Positions 32,451-43,498 are shown, counted from the first letter of the stretch. The stretch: 64,000 bases of DNA from Neonectria sp. B-13 (GCA_002682825.1 NOKP01000004.1:389711-453710), one strand, 5' to 3'. Notes: generated from the sequence alone by a model not told the origin. A program made the numbers and translations.

Positions 32451-34229
32451 ATGCGGCTATTTGGATTTCTTGTCAGGGCAGTTCTACTGTATCCCTCCGC
32501 TGCGGATCCTGTAGGCCCCAGTAGAAAAATCAACAAAACTCCCCAGTTCTACAACTCGGCTCGTCACGCGGCCGCGGATCCCTACGTCCTTTACGACTCC
32601 AGCAGCGGCCAGTACTATGCCTATTCGACCGAGGGTGCTGACCAGGGCTATCACTTTGCCGTCTACAGTAGCCCTGACCTGTCAACTTGGCACAGGCATC
32701 CTGACGGACTGCTAAAGGCTTGCTACGATGCTCAGATGAATCGTATCGAGGGTGGGCAGGCGTGCTGGGCCCGCGATTGGCAGTGGGCACCTGAGACGTA
32801 CTACAACAAGAATACGGGATGGTACTTCTTATTCTTCGCTGGACGCCTGCGTGAGGACATGGCCAAGGACTACTTCCGCTACTCGGAGTTTGAAGAGCCC
32901 TCCAAGATCGGAGTTGCAGTATCTCGATCTCCCACTGGGCCATTCACGGAGATCGAGTCGAAGCCTATAGACTACTATCCCTTTGATCCTGACTATCACG
33001 ATGTCAATCTCATCATGGACCGGAAGCAAATGCTCCCGCCATAAAGTCTTGACAAAGGCGAGACCGCACCAAAGGGCACCTACATTCCCACCATCGATCC
33101 AAACATCTTTTTCGATGACGACGGACAAATTTACCTTTACACCTCTCGAAACGCCTATCGAAATTGGAACTGGGACAACCAACTAAGTAAGTATGTAGAG
33201 GAGTCTAATATCATCATGGTCGAGCTGGAGCGGGAATGGTGGGATGACCCAACCGCATCAATTATGCCACAGATTGTGGCCTCTCAAGTCAATATTCACG
33301 AAAAGGACGCGCCCAGCCTTCCCCGTAACATTACTTCTTATAACGGAACTGGTGAGATTGGCCATCCCCCGCGCAAAGATGGCTGGAAGACTGTCATCTC
33401 ATACGGACCCGACCCTCAAAATTGGGAGAACTTTCACGTCAACGACTACAAAGCGTACAACGGCACGCGGAAAGACCGCCGTTGGTCGGAAGGGAGTACA
33501 GTCATTAAACGGCGTGGCGCCAACGGCAAGCCTGTCTATCTGCTCACCTACAGCGCCAACAATTTCGAATCATCCAACTACGGCGTTGGGTTTGCAAGCG
33601 CGGGTTCACCTTCCGGACCCTTCTACAAGTCTTCGCAGAACCCCATTCTCTCTCAGATTCCTGATGCCGAGGTCCCCATCTACTCCACCGGTCACGGAAG
33701 CATCGTCGCATCGCCTCCTCGCAACGGGAGGGACAAAGTCGGCGCACAAGATGTCACGCTCCGAACTCCGAAGGGATCTGAGCTCTTTTACGTCCATCAT
33801 GCCCGTAACGACACAGAACACGATCGATCTCTATACACAACGCGGATGACACTGGACGAATCGGCCATCTATGTTGGCTCTGACAATGCCATCAGCATGC
33901 ATCTCACTCCTGGTGATCAGCCCTTGCCAAAGCAGACTTACCCGATCCAGCTGAATGCCAGATGTTCCAAAGGCACCAAGACAGAGCTAAAATATACGGT
34001 TCGAGTTGTTTCGAAGACTAACGCTCCATTCGATCTCAGCGAGTGTTCAAATCGAGTTGTTACCTATCCTGGGGGCCAAGAAGCGACATCCATTGAAGAA
34101 GATGAGGGTCGAGGAGGATCATTTATTCTCACGTTTCAGAAAGGGACAGTCAGGGATTTAGCTTACCAGCGTCTGAGTGTAGATGGCAGTTGGTCAACCG
34201 TTGCTCGAAAGCAAATTATCTGTAAATAA
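32451..34229 (+). pseudogene. GH43-like glycoside hydrolase interrupted by one in-frame TAA
   Basis: One frame runs from MRLFGFLVRAVLL (signal peptide-like) to KQIICK, 592 codons, broken only by TAA at 33042-33044 between RKQMLPP and SLDKGETAPKG. The five-bladed beta-propeller family residues are visible: HAAADPYVLYD (catalytic base Asp), WAPETYYN (Glu) and IDPNIFFDDDGQIYLY (Asp). YSTGHGSIV and a C-terminal beta-rich region follow. No GT..AG pair that keeps frame removes the stop, so a CAA-to-TAA change (Gln in PPQSLDKG) is the simplest reading. The intact enzyme would act on arabinan- or xylan-type plant cell wall glycans outside the cell. The rest of the frame shows no other decay, so the lesion is recent, or there is stop readthrough or a sequencing error. 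Confidence 0.85.
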
Positions 34230-34881
34230 AGAACAGCATCGGACGCTTTCGGTCGAGGATGGGAAATGCCAAAGAAAAGACTTCAAATTCAGCTTACTAC
34301 AATATGAAAAATAAACCGTCACGGGTTAATGGATTTGAGTTCACGTAAACTACTAGGCCTACTCTGTAAAGGCAAAGATGTCATGAGTGGTTGTGCATTG
34401 TCAACGAATTCTCGGCTTGTCTAGCTTGTAGTCGCCATTCCTCGAGACGCATGTATTGCACTTGTCGCTGGGTGTAGGGTGATCATGGCTTCTATCCATC
34501 ATAATTGTCGTGGTGCGGCTAGAGAGCTTCAAATATGTCCCAATATGGTGCTGCGCCTTTCCACCGCTCAGCTATCACCACTAGAAGCATGGTGCAATCC
34601 GTAAGTCTACTACTCATCCCATTACCAGATTGCATCGCAGACTGCACGTGATGTAAAAAGGCAATATAGATATGTCAGCAAAAGTAGTTGTAGAGAAGCA
34701 AGCTACGACACGTTATTTCCCAAAAGAACCGTACCGCTTTAAAATCGCGGGTCTATTAGACCCTTCTTCGCCACGTAGCTTACTAATCGACAAAGTTAGC
34801 GAGGCATTAATATTCATAGTGTAAGATGTCTTAGCCGCTGCGGGGAAAAGTCAGCCTCTTGATCTCCGCAATGCGCATACA
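34230..34881. other. Intergenic, nothing recognised
   Basis: The 3' flank of the GH43-like gene and the 5' flank of the Zn2Cys6 gene. No gene or repeat was seen. Confidence 0.35.
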
Positions 34882-36120
34882 ATGCAGAATCTTCGGAGCT
34901 GTTCGACTGGTGGGTTGCCAACTGCCTACCGGAGGGCTTGCACCCCATGCACAAACTCCAAACGACGATGCACGAAGCAGGTTCCGGCCTGTCAGCGTTG
35001 CGTGGCTAAGGGACTTGAGTGCTTCTACCCTCCAACTCGACGAACCGAAGTGTATCCACTTGAGATCAGAAGTGATACACCCGAGAGGATAACCCCCACC
35101 GAGCCAGCCGAGCGCGATGCCCTGCTCAATATCAATCCCGACGGGCTAAATGTGATCCTGTCCGCTTTCGAAGCGCAGACATCTTCACTGGAAGTGACAT
35201 GCAACATCACTGAGCGGGCTAGGACCTCAACAGACTTCTGGTTCGTTGCTCGGAACTCATGGGATGTCGAACATACACCACCAGGCCTGACACCACAGTG
35301 GTTTGGCGAAGAGACCCTTACAGCCTACGTGGCGACCGTACAAGGCTGGTTCAAGCAGTGGATTACAGAAGATCATTGTCCTTTAATACACCGGCAACTG
35401 TACCGGATGCATATGCCACGGTGCATGCAAGATGCTTATACCGTGTTGGCAGCATATTTGAACAAGACGCCGTTAACGCAGGATACTGTGTTCCGTATTA
35501 TCGAAGATCGTGTGAACCAGCTGATTCAGGAACATGCTGCACAGCCGCCGTTGGACTCCGCAGTCTTGACTCTCGCTGATCATGCAGCTCGAGTGCAAGC
35601 CCTTCTCATATTTCAGACTATCCGCCTCTTCGATGGAGACATCCGCATGCGCGCTCGGGCCGAGACGCACATTCCCACGCTCATTTTATGGAACGACCAA
35701 ATGTGGCAGAGAATCAGAGCGGAAATGAGGACAGCAGATCCCAACTCTGTGGCTGCCGTTGGAATAGGTCCCTTTTGGGGGCCGTGGAAGACGTGGATTT
35801 TCGCTGAAAGTATACGGCGGACGTGGCTCACCACAAACATCCTGCAAGGCGTCTATATGACTATAAAAGAAGGGTATTCATCGTGTCCGGGAGGAGTATA
35901 CTGCACCTTTGGGGAAGAATTATGGGACTCTCCATCTGGACATGAGTGGGAGAAGAGAGTCGCCCAGGAAAATAACACGCTGTTTATGCAAAGCCTGAAT
36001 ATTGGCGACCTCTTTCATGACGCGGAACCCGAACATGTTGACGAGTTTGGCCATGCCATTATACTAATAACATTTGGCTTGGACGAGACATCGAGGTGGA
36101 TAGGCGACAAAAATAGCTAA
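34882..36120 (+). CDS. Zn2Cys6 transcription factor
   Basis: Single-exon 412-residue protein starting MQNLRSCSTGGLPTAYR. The zinc cluster RACTPCTNSKRRCTKQVPAC followed by QRCVAKGLECFYP fits C-x2-C-x6-C-x6-C-x2-C-x6-C. The rest is a helical domain (DAYTVLAAYLNKT, ARVQALLIFQTIRLFDGD, FAESIRRTWLTTNILQGVY, ending WIGDKNS) like that of fungal regulators whose C-terminal domain is short. An SDR follows 870 bp downstream in the same orientation, so the pair may be functionally linked. Confidence 0.88.
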   Translation: MQNLRSCSTGGLPTAYRRACTPCTNSKRRCTKQVPACQRCVAKGLECFYPPTRRTEVYPLEIRSDTPERITPTEPAERDALLNINPDGLNVILSAFEAQTSSLEVTCNITERARTSTDFWFVARNSWDVEHTPPGLTPQWFGEETLTAYVATVQGWFKQWITEDHCPLIHRQLYRMHMPRCMQDAYTVLAAYLNKTPLTQDTVFRIIEDRVNQLIQEHAAQPPLDSAVLTLADHAARVQALLIFQTIRLFDGDIRMRARAETHIPTLILWNDQMWQRIRAEMRTADPNSVAAVGIGPFWGPWKTWIFAESIRRTWLTTNILQGVYMTIKEGYSSCPGGVYCTFGEELWDSPSGHEWEKRVAQENNTLFMQSLNIGDLFHDAEPEHVDEFGHAIILITFGLDETSRWIGDKNS

Positions 36121-36478
36121 AACCGTATATAGATCAACCAGGCAAAGAATGAAGAACCACTTGTCCACGACAACCTGGTAGTTGCAATTCTGACCGATCT
36201 AGAATCTTTGTCCGTCTGCTCCTGGAACTTGGTAGCCAAGAATGTCAAGTACACCAGCAAATCCGCCAAAGCCGAATGGCGGGACATGCTCTGCTCCCAG
36301 AAGGTTGTAAATAACTTGAACCGATCGTTGAAGTAATTTGTGCTTATCAACCCGGTTAGATATGGGCCAAATATCCAAGGAGGAGTGTTTGTGTCATCCT
36401 CGGGGAATTCGTGCGGAAGCATGAGGCGTCAATCGGGTTGGGACTGCGGTGGCCCACTTTTTTCCGCAGCGGCGTTTC
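36121..36478. other. Short region, no supported gene
   Basis: A 101-codon minus-strand frame (36117-36422) ends inside the regulator's 3' end. It has no recognisable family and may be chance. Confidence 0.3.
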
Positions 36479-36593
36479 TGGTGGCACCCTAGCTTATTAA
36501 CTCCGCCAAAGGTGCAACAACCTAACTTGGGGAAATTGAAAACCCGGGATTTGGGTTGTTGCACTTTTGGCGTAGTTAAGTTAAGGTGCGACC
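36479..36593. repeat. Foldback (long inverted repeat) element
   Basis: The left arm GGTGGCACCCTAGCTTATTAA (through CCGCCAAAGGTGCAACAACC) is the imperfect inverse of the right arm that begins GGGTTGTTGCACTTTTGGCG and ends AAGTTAAGGTGCGACC. Arms are about 42-45 bp, separated by about 27 bp. The core CGCCAAA-GTGCAACAACC is nearly exact. Transcribed, it would form a strong hairpin. It resembles a small foldback/MITE, and it is unrelated in sequence to the TA-flanked elements. Confidence 0.8.
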
Positions 36594-36991
36594 ATAATAT
36601 TATCCCGCAACAGGCGATCCTGGCGCATGTTTGACTTGATTGCAACTTTGCTATGATTTGTCAGCTCTAGGATGAGACGGCGACAGGCCGCCGCAACGAG
36701 TCGGGCCTGCGCGGGTTTTTGTGGGGTTTCCCGCAATTGCGGAAGTAGTACTTTCCGCCGAGTAGGCCCGCGGACCGGAGACTGAGCGGAGCATTGGTAA
36801 CGCGAAGTCCGAGGTTCCAACAAACACGCTATGGCAAAGCTAGTCGATGGACCGGGATGATGAGAGAAGCAGTGAAATCCGGCCGCAGATGCTGCTCCTT
36901 AAGAACCCAGGTACGACCATAAATACGGTTCAATTTTCATTCTAACACAATTCAATCTTGCAACTTATCAGCCTTTCGATCTCTCAGCATC

Positions 36992-38003
36992 ATGGAACCC
37001 GCCTGGACACTGACCGAGCCCTTCCACCGGGCTCCGTATCCCTCAATCTCCCCACTGCGCCCCGAGCTGACTCAAACCGGAAAGACGGTCCTCGTGACTG
37101 GAGGCAACGCAGGCATCGGCTACGCAATCGCCAAAGCATTCTTGCAAGCCTCTGCCGGCAAAGTCATCATACTCGGCCGACGTCCAGGGCCAACAAAAGA
37201 CACAGCAATCCAACTAGCTCGTACTCATCCTCACGCCGAGGTCGTTGGACTTGCCTGCGACGTGTCCAGTGCCACAGATGTTGAGGAGCTCTGGAACTCA
37301 TTGGAGCAAGAGGGGACGGTGGTTGACGTTCTGGTCCTCAATGCTGTCAAGATATCGGATCAAAAACCAATTCTTGAAGTCGGAACAGAGGGAATCTGGA
37401 AAGACTACGATATGAACCTGCGTGCGCAGCTTCAGATGACAGAGCGGTTCTACAAGCAAAAAGGACAAGGCGCTCCAGGGCCTAAGGTACGTGCTACTCC
37501 ATGCACCAGTTGTAGCTGAGCTACCGTTACTGAAACCACGAAACCAGTATCTGGTCAACGTCTCAACCTATGCCATTCACGAGTGGAAGGTTGCGGCAAA
37601 TAGTCCAGGATATGGACTGACCAAGAGCGCGGCGGCCCTTGCCATGCAGCTAATCGCTCAAGACATCCCACCTGAGAAGATGCAAATCGTTAACATGAAC
37701 CCGGGCGGCGTGTTCACCCAGAATGCCAAAGATGCTGGATATGGGGAGGATTCATACGCGTGGAATAACCGTGAGTCAACTCCCTAGACTGTGCCTATAG
37801 GGGCGTTGCTGATCGAACCCTTTTGTTGCTTAGCGGATCTTCCTGGTCAGTTTGCGGTTTGGCTCGCCTCCCCCGAGGCCACATTCTTGCACGGGCGCTT
37901 TGTTTGGACTGAGTGGGACGTTGATGAGTTGAAAAACGGAGCACTCAGGAAGAAGATTGATGAAGATCCGTACTACTTGAAAGTTGGAGTGCGAGGTCTT
38001 TAA
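36992..38003 (+). CDS. Short-chain dehydrogenase/reductase
   Basis: Starts MEPAWTLTEPFHRAPYP. It has the cofactor motif VTGGNAGIGYAIA, GRRPGPTKD, CDVSS, LVLNAV (in place of NNAG), MNLRAQLQM, an intron after GAPGPK (GTACGT..ACCAG) leading to YLVNVSTYA (catalytic Ser), then catalytic Y-G-L-T-K, NMNPGGVFT, and a second intron after AWNN leading to PDLPGQFAVWLASPEA and HGRFVWTEWDVDEL. It ends VGVRGL. About 295 residues. The C-terminal LHGRFVWTEWDVDEL is typical of fungal SDRs next to biosynthetic genes. It may be controlled by the upstream Zn2Cys6 gene. Confidence 0.9.
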
Positions 38004-39640
38004 GAGTGTGGGTCGGAGTGTTATCCGTAGAGCGAGACTATAGTCTGGGAGCCTTGATACAATAAAAACACTATGTCAACTTTCTTTGTAACACCACACA
38101 TCGAAAATCCGCGTGAAATAGGGCGGGCTAACACAGATCTCGAAGAAGAGCATGGACTTTCACGTATGCCCCCTATTACTGTATTACGGGTGGGCTGTAT
38201 TTTGACAAGACATACACAATCTGGATGTCACATTCTTTAGTATTTTGTCAAAACATACCCTATTCATCCGTCAAGCTTGACATGGACTTGGATATCGAGG
38301 TAGAGCTAAAAGCAAAGATTCAAGGCGACCTCGAGTTGGCCATACTGTGAATTATTCATTCAATGAGTATGACAATGGTTGCGGTGGGACTGCTAACGAG
38401 TAACAGTGATGGTAAGTGATGTGCTGGATGGACACAGGTTGGTTCACCGTGAACCCGTTTGTGACCTTGGCTTTCATAAAACGATATCGTTGTAATTAAG
38501 ATCGACTCTCTCTCTCCGGCAAATACACAGTTTAGTCTAAGGCGACGGTGTCTTCTCGATGTCCATCTCTGGAGAGAATTCTGTAATATGATTCTTGTCT
38601 GACGGCGCGGGAGTCCCGAGTCTTGTTCATGTGCTTGAAGATTAGTGATTCGGCTTTATATAAGCCATGTACTCTCCTGAAAATAGCCATCAATACTGCT
38701 GGAGATTTTGAATACAGTCCCGATGCAAGTCGTAAGAGACTTGATGACGTGGTATGGACAGCAGTATCTGGTAAGCTGCTTACCATGACACTTTTAGAAA
38801 CGGGCATCTATCGTACAACAGGCTGCACTGCGCTTATGAAGAACTACCAGGGACTGTTGGTGTGCTGATTCTTCCTTGGCATTACGGAAGCTCCTATAGG
38901 CGATCTCTTAGCCTCTTGTCCCTGCACTGCTTATTAACTTGGCATCGTTTTATCCTGGAGCCACCTACATTCTGTCTATTTCTATACTGGTAAAGGTTTG
39001 TTGAAGACATCATGTTATTGATTGAAGAATCTGGATCCAACACCTTTAACAGAGGTTGCTACTCGCATCGCCCTGCTCTACTGCGCCCAGATTCTCGCCA
39101 CAGGCTTCTCCAGCCGCATCGCCGCAGTTGTCTTTTGCAGGCCTGGACAGCCTCAAAGTAATCGAAGGATGGAGATAGTGCGTACGATTTCGCGGAAGAA
39201 TGGACCTTGAAAACTGACTTATTATAATTTTATAATAGATAATAAAAATGTATTTGTATTAATTAAGCGAATAATACTATTATAACTACTATAGCTATTA
39301 TAACTATAAGGCTATAATTGCTATAGCCGCTGTGACTATTATGACTGCAGTGAACTGCTTTAACTGCTGTGTCCGCTATAATTACTATGGCTGCTGTGGC
39401 CACTATAGCCGCTATAGCTATAGCGCTATGACTCTTGTAACCCTCTCCACGATTAATCAGACAACCAGGCCATCGTTCTCACCCACTTACTTGGTCTTTA
39501 TCTAGTAATAAGACCTTGGAACTCACTACATGCTAGCAGAAACAATCTTTCAGCATCCTTTATGCCAGTGCATTAGCGCCACCGTTCAATTGGTCGACCG
39601 CCTTTTTGGTCGGCTCCAAGTCCGGCAGAGTAGGACTGCC
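38004..39640. other. Long intergenic region with degenerate CTATAGC-type repeats
   Basis: No intact gene. From about 39270 to 39430 the sequence is a degenerate array of TATAACTAC/CTATAGCCGC/TAACTGCTG words of about 9 bp. Near 39139-39168 a canonical acceptor (TTTTGCAG) precedes codons reading GLDSLKVIE, which resembles a phosphopantetheine attachment site, but nothing around it supports a carrier-protein gene. Confidence 0.45.
39270..39430. repeat. Degenerate 9-bp CTATAGC/TAACTGC microsatellite-like array
   Basis: Words such as ACTATAGC, GCTATAGCCGC, TAACTGCT and TGGCCACTATAGCC recur with changing bases over about 160 bp, adjoining an AT-only stretch at 39219-39270. Confidence 0.65.
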
Positions 39641-42598
39641 TCACTGCCGGTTCATGGCCGGAGGAGGTCCTTGGGTTTGAGTTGCAGACCTTGAATACAT
39701 CTCAGGATTGTGTTTGACTCGGGGTTGAGTATTCAGGTTGTCTTGCAAGACTTGGTGTGGGGGTAGTTGGGGACTGCTGTTTAGCTGAGGAGACTCTACT
39801 CGCTGGCTTAGCACCGCGTCGAAGAACCCACTGCCCCTGCTCCCTGGATGGTGCATGCTATCCGTTGGAGCAATGTCGTCCAGACAAGGGTGCTTCTCTT
39901 GCTGTGGCCACGACCCAATCTGTCGAGGACTAGAAAAAGTTGCAACATGCCCGCTTGCGTGTCCTGGCTGGCTCGTCGCTCGTGACAACGACCTCTCATC
40001 CCGCAAAGCTCCCAGGGCCGTGGACACAGCTGCTCGCGATGCAACAATCTGCAAATACCTTTGTTCAGCCGTCAAGATGGCCGGGCTAGGAGATGGCTGG
40101 CTCTTGGAGAGGCTCTGTTCAGTTGCTGGCCGGGGCGGTTCGGCATCCATGAGCGCAGGCATAATCTCTGTGTCGTCCTCGGCCGCGGGCCCGGGAACAA
40201 GATTGCCTCCAGGCTGCTGGCTCGAAGTATTGGGACCAAGATTACCTGGTGCGTCATCCTTGGTCCCTGTCGTCGTGGGTGCCTTGAGTTTTGACGTTGT
40301 AGTATTGACTTGATCTCCATATTGGTTGAGAGGCCCCACAATGTCTGACTGCACTTCTTCCATTTCTCGTTCAACGTCCGAGGGGGTTCGCCTCCACAGT
40401 GTCTTGTAATCGAAGAGTATTCCGTCCTCAGCATCATCCGTCGTGTTGAGGTTACCCTCAGGTTCCTGCCCATCATGCCCTGCGTGTTCTTGAGGCTGAG
40501 TCTGGCCGCTACTGCTCTCTCCAGCTTCATTGTTGCGTTGCTCGCCCTGGTCTCCGGCATTCCGCTCGTTTGGTTCCATTTGGATGGCCGGGGGGACATT
40601 GGTGGTAATGCCTTCGTTGAAGTTACCCTGGCATGAATCTTTCTCTTCAAAGTCGCTTTCGTCGTCGCTCTCGTCGCCTGAAGATATGCATATCCAATTC
40701 CGAGGAGAATACCGTTCCTCTTGTTTAAGAGCTGGCACGTTATGCACAATTGATTCATTGTACAGTACTGGTTCCTCTTGAACTGATGGGCCTTGGTAAG
40801 CAGCTGGTTGAGGTTCTTGCAGGGGTCCTTGATATTCCGATGATCCGTTAACTCCCTCCAAGTTGGTTGGAGGTGCTCCGACAACTGGAAAAGCCCCGTC
40901 AGAGAAACGTATATATTGATCAGGCTCATGAAACTCACCTTCATCAATACTCTCAGTATCATTAGTCTTATCGGCTAAGTTCTCATCTGGCTGACTCTGC
41001 ATAAACCTTGCAACAAGGTCCCTGTAAGGTATGCTTATATCGTCTGGATCAAACTCCCTCAAGTCACGGGAAGAAACCCAGCCGGCAGTATACTTCTTGG
41101 GGAACGTCGGCTTGTCAAAGTAAACGACGGGAAACTTCCGCTTTGAGACCAATAGACCACCATCCTCATAGCCCGGAGCCCAGCGTACGCGATTTTTGTC
41201 ATTCTCGTCGGCGACGTAGCAAGAAGGCTTGGCCTTTAATAAGCCTGTGTCCAGCAGAGATACTTTCAAACCCAGCCGCGTGAAACGCCCTTGGGGGAGG
41301 ATGAGGACAGGGTAGAACCTCTTCTCGGCTCTCCAGTAACCGGCATAGATCTCACCTGGCTGTGGGTTGATGATGCTAGGGAAGTTTTGGCTGCTGCGCG
41401 TGTGTGGTCCATTATGCTTCTGTGAATGGGAGCCTGCAGTTGATCTGGGTTCGTTGGTCGAGCCGCCGGGCCGTGGCCTTTTTGGACGCCTCATTGGAGG
41501 GGGCATACCAAGTCCAAGTTCAAAGGCTTCCTTGGCCGCCAGGTTGTTCATGTCGGCCCTATTTCGGTTGCAGTTCCGCACGCGAGTACCGAGAATTTGC
41601 ACAGCCAGATCATGGTTCTTCGGCAAATATCCGTGGGCTGGGGTAAACAAGTGTTTAGCCGCGCCATGGATAGGGCGATTTGTAGTAAAGTGCTGACCAT
41701 GAACTTTGCACTCTAGAATGTACCATTGGCCATCCTTGGGGGGGTAACGAGCAATCATATATTTGATCTCTGCCTGTCCGTCTTGAAAGACTTGCTCAAA
41801 GTCGATTGATCTCTCGGTGTCAGGTGCATGTGGACGTGGCGCGTCGTCTAGTCGAGGGCGCTTGTCTGCCTCCTCTGCTCGTGCAGGTGGGCTCGTTGGT
41901 CTCTTCCTCAGCAGTGTGGGAGAGGGTTGCGTCTCTACATGGGGCTCATTATTGGGAGTAGGCTGAACCTCTGGGAGGCGTTCAAGGTCTGGATTAGGCT
42001 GTGTATCTGTCTGGAGATGTTCCGAGTGGTGTTCATCATGATTCGAGCGATTCGCTTCGTCCGCATTCTCGAGCTGATCGTTTTGTTCAGCCATAGGATG
42101 AGAGTTTTCAGGAGCATCTGGGATGGGTTCTTCTCTCGCGTCGGGTGGGGCGGCGGAGTCATCTGGTGGAGGATATGATCGGTGAATGACGGGCGTATCC
42201 TCGTCGGCCGCTGTTGCTTCCAAGAGTTCCCTCAGCCACGGGCCTGCAAGCGACAGACCCAGATGGTTGATAAACTCCACAAGGAGCTGCTTGTGTTGTT
42301 CTTTCATCTGTTTCTCGTGGGCTTGCTTCTTATATTGTACGGTCGCTTCGTGCTCGTCCTTAAGCTCCTTGAGCTGACCTCCATACTGAAGAATTTTATC
42401 CCTGGCAGCAGTGTGGTCGCCTGTGGGATCCGATCCCATAAGCAGCTCGATTTCCCGATCAGCCATGCCTTGCATGGCTATGCATTGCTCACGGAATATC
42501 TCCCGCGGCGTCTTGATTGTCGGATTGCCCAGGCATCGTTCCATCCAAGCTCTGATGCTAGCATCTCTGGCCGAACCCGGGGAATCAGGCTCGCTCAT
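39641..42598 (-). CDS. Large acidic nuclear-type protein of unknown function
   Basis: Single-exon 985-residue protein starting MSEPDSPGSARDASIRAW. Residues about 60-115 are Lys/Glu/Gln-rich and likely coiled coil (KDEHEATVQYKKQAHEKQM). A long acidic, Pro-rich region follows, with a putative bipartite nuclear signal (LRKRPTSPPARAEEADKRPR). A central conserved-looking block has CKVHGQHF...AAKHLFTPAHGY (C/H-rich, possibly zinc binding) and later IYAGYWRAEKRFYPVLILP. The C-terminal 400 residues are low complexity. Fungi have uncharacterised nuclear proteins of this build, and I cannot name a family. Uninterrupted frame and balanced codon use argue it is real. Confidence 0.8.
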   Translation of the reverse strand: MSEPDSPGSARDASIRAWMERCLGNPTIKTPREIFREQCIAMQGMADREIELLMGSDPTGDHTAARDKILQYGGQLKELKDEHEATVQYKKQAHEKQMKEQHKQLLVEFINHLGLSLAGPWLRELLEATAADEDTPVIHRSYPPPDDSAAPPDAREEPIPDAPENSHPMAEQNDQLENADEANRSNHDEHHSEHLQTDTQPNPDLERLPEVQPTPNNEPHVETQPSPTLLRKRPTSPPARAEEADKRPRLDDAPRPHAPDTERSIDFEQVFQDGQAEIKYMIARYPPKDGQWYILECKVHGQHFTTNRPIHGAAKHLFTPAHGYLPKNHDLAVQILGTRVRNCNRNRADMNNLAAKEAFELGLGMPPPMRRPKRPRPGGSTNEPRSTAGSHSQKHNGPHTRSSQNFPSIINPQPGEIYAGYWRAEKRFYPVLILPQGRFTRLGLKVSLLDTGLLKAKPSCYVADENDKNRVRWAPGYEDGGLLVSKRKFPVVYFDKPTFPKKYTAGWVSSRDLREFDPDDISIPYRDLVARFMQSQPDENLADKTNDTESIDEGEFHEPDQYIRFSDGAFPVVGAPPTNLEGVNGSSEYQGPLQEPQPAAYQGPSVQEEPVLYNESIVHNVPALKQEERYSPRNWICISSGDESDDESDFEEKDSCQGNFNEGITTNVPPAIQMEPNERNAGDQGEQRNNEAGESSSGQTQPQEHAGHDGQEPEGNLNTTDDAEDGILFDYKTLWRRTPSDVEREMEEVQSDIVGPLNQYGDQVNTTTSKLKAPTTTGTKDDAPGNLGPNTSSQQPGGNLVPGPAAEDDTEIMPALMDAEPPRPATEQSLSKSQPSPSPAILTAEQRYLQIVASRAAVSTALGALRDERSLSRATSQPGHASGHVATFSSPRQIGSWPQQEKHPCLDDIAPTDSMHHPGSRGSGFFDAVLSQRVESPQLNSSPQLPPHQVLQDNLNTQPRVKHNPEMYSRSATQTQGPPPAMNRQ

Positions 42599-43498
42599 TC
42601 TGGCTACGACCGTTTGATGTCACCCATCAGCTCTGCGTCCTTCAGATTAGCATCAGGTGCGCGACTCGTTGGGAGAGAGCAACGGGTCATCCTCCCACGA
42701 CTCAGCTCGACTCGCAGAGTAAGTGAAACTGACCTAGTATTCATGTATCTCCAAGGTAGCGATGCCGGGGATGGTCAGCGTTCTGGGCTAGATTTCGTGA
42801 TTTTGTGCAGGCGAGCAAGGAGAAAGAAAAGTCTGAAGAAAAGTAAAAACAACAGAGCGATCGCGTTTGCTGTTTTGTTTGCCAGCCTGATTTTGCGCCA
42901 CAACCAATACGCCCCTGCATCTGTAGACCGACCGGGGTGGTGTGAACCAACATACCCTCCAATGGTGGCCAACGACAACTCCCATTAGATTCCGCAACGC
43001 AGCCATGGAGGAAACAAGTCACATGACCAGAAACCGGCCACCCCTTGATGTGGCCGGCCAGTGAAAGCAACTGAGGGTGTCAACGCAAGCAACATCTAGA
43101 GATATATCGAGGTAGTTGCAATACTATCCTACACGCCACCACCAACCATGGAGTTGAGGAGTTCCGGAAAATTTCAAGGCCGCATAATGACGCTTGGTTT
43201 CTAACAGTCGAGCCTTTGTGGTAACACTCGACAATGAACTGGCAGAAGTCACAACCAAGGTTAGCGAAACGTGAAACGCAGACCCCACCTTCAACTCACT
43301 ATTGGTTCCCGAAACTAAAGTGGTCGACTGGTTTTAGAAGTCTATATCAGCGCTGACTTTTCCGAGTTAACTGAAGGAGTGGGAGATTGGATGGAACGAT
43401 GGATAATGAGTGTGGGCTTGGCCGATAAAAATTGGGAATCTCCTGCGCAGTATACATAGCGAGGACCCTCAAATCCATATCGTCAATGCATCTTCACA
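42599..43498. other. Intergenic region
   Basis: The 5' flank of the large nuclear-type gene and the 3' flank of the DHH gene. Open frames around 42741-43070 overlap each other on both strands and have no recognisable similarity. Confidence 0.35.

Noticed and set aside
33037..33050. Intron that would remove the GH43-like stop
   Set aside because: The available GT donors upstream are in a phase that breaks the downstream frame with the only nearby AG, and the sequence around the stop reads as conserved coding sequence.
36117..36422. 101-codon minus-strand frame next to the Zn2Cys6 gene
   Set aside because: It overlaps the 3' end of the regulator, lacks a recognisable domain and has no clear splice partners.
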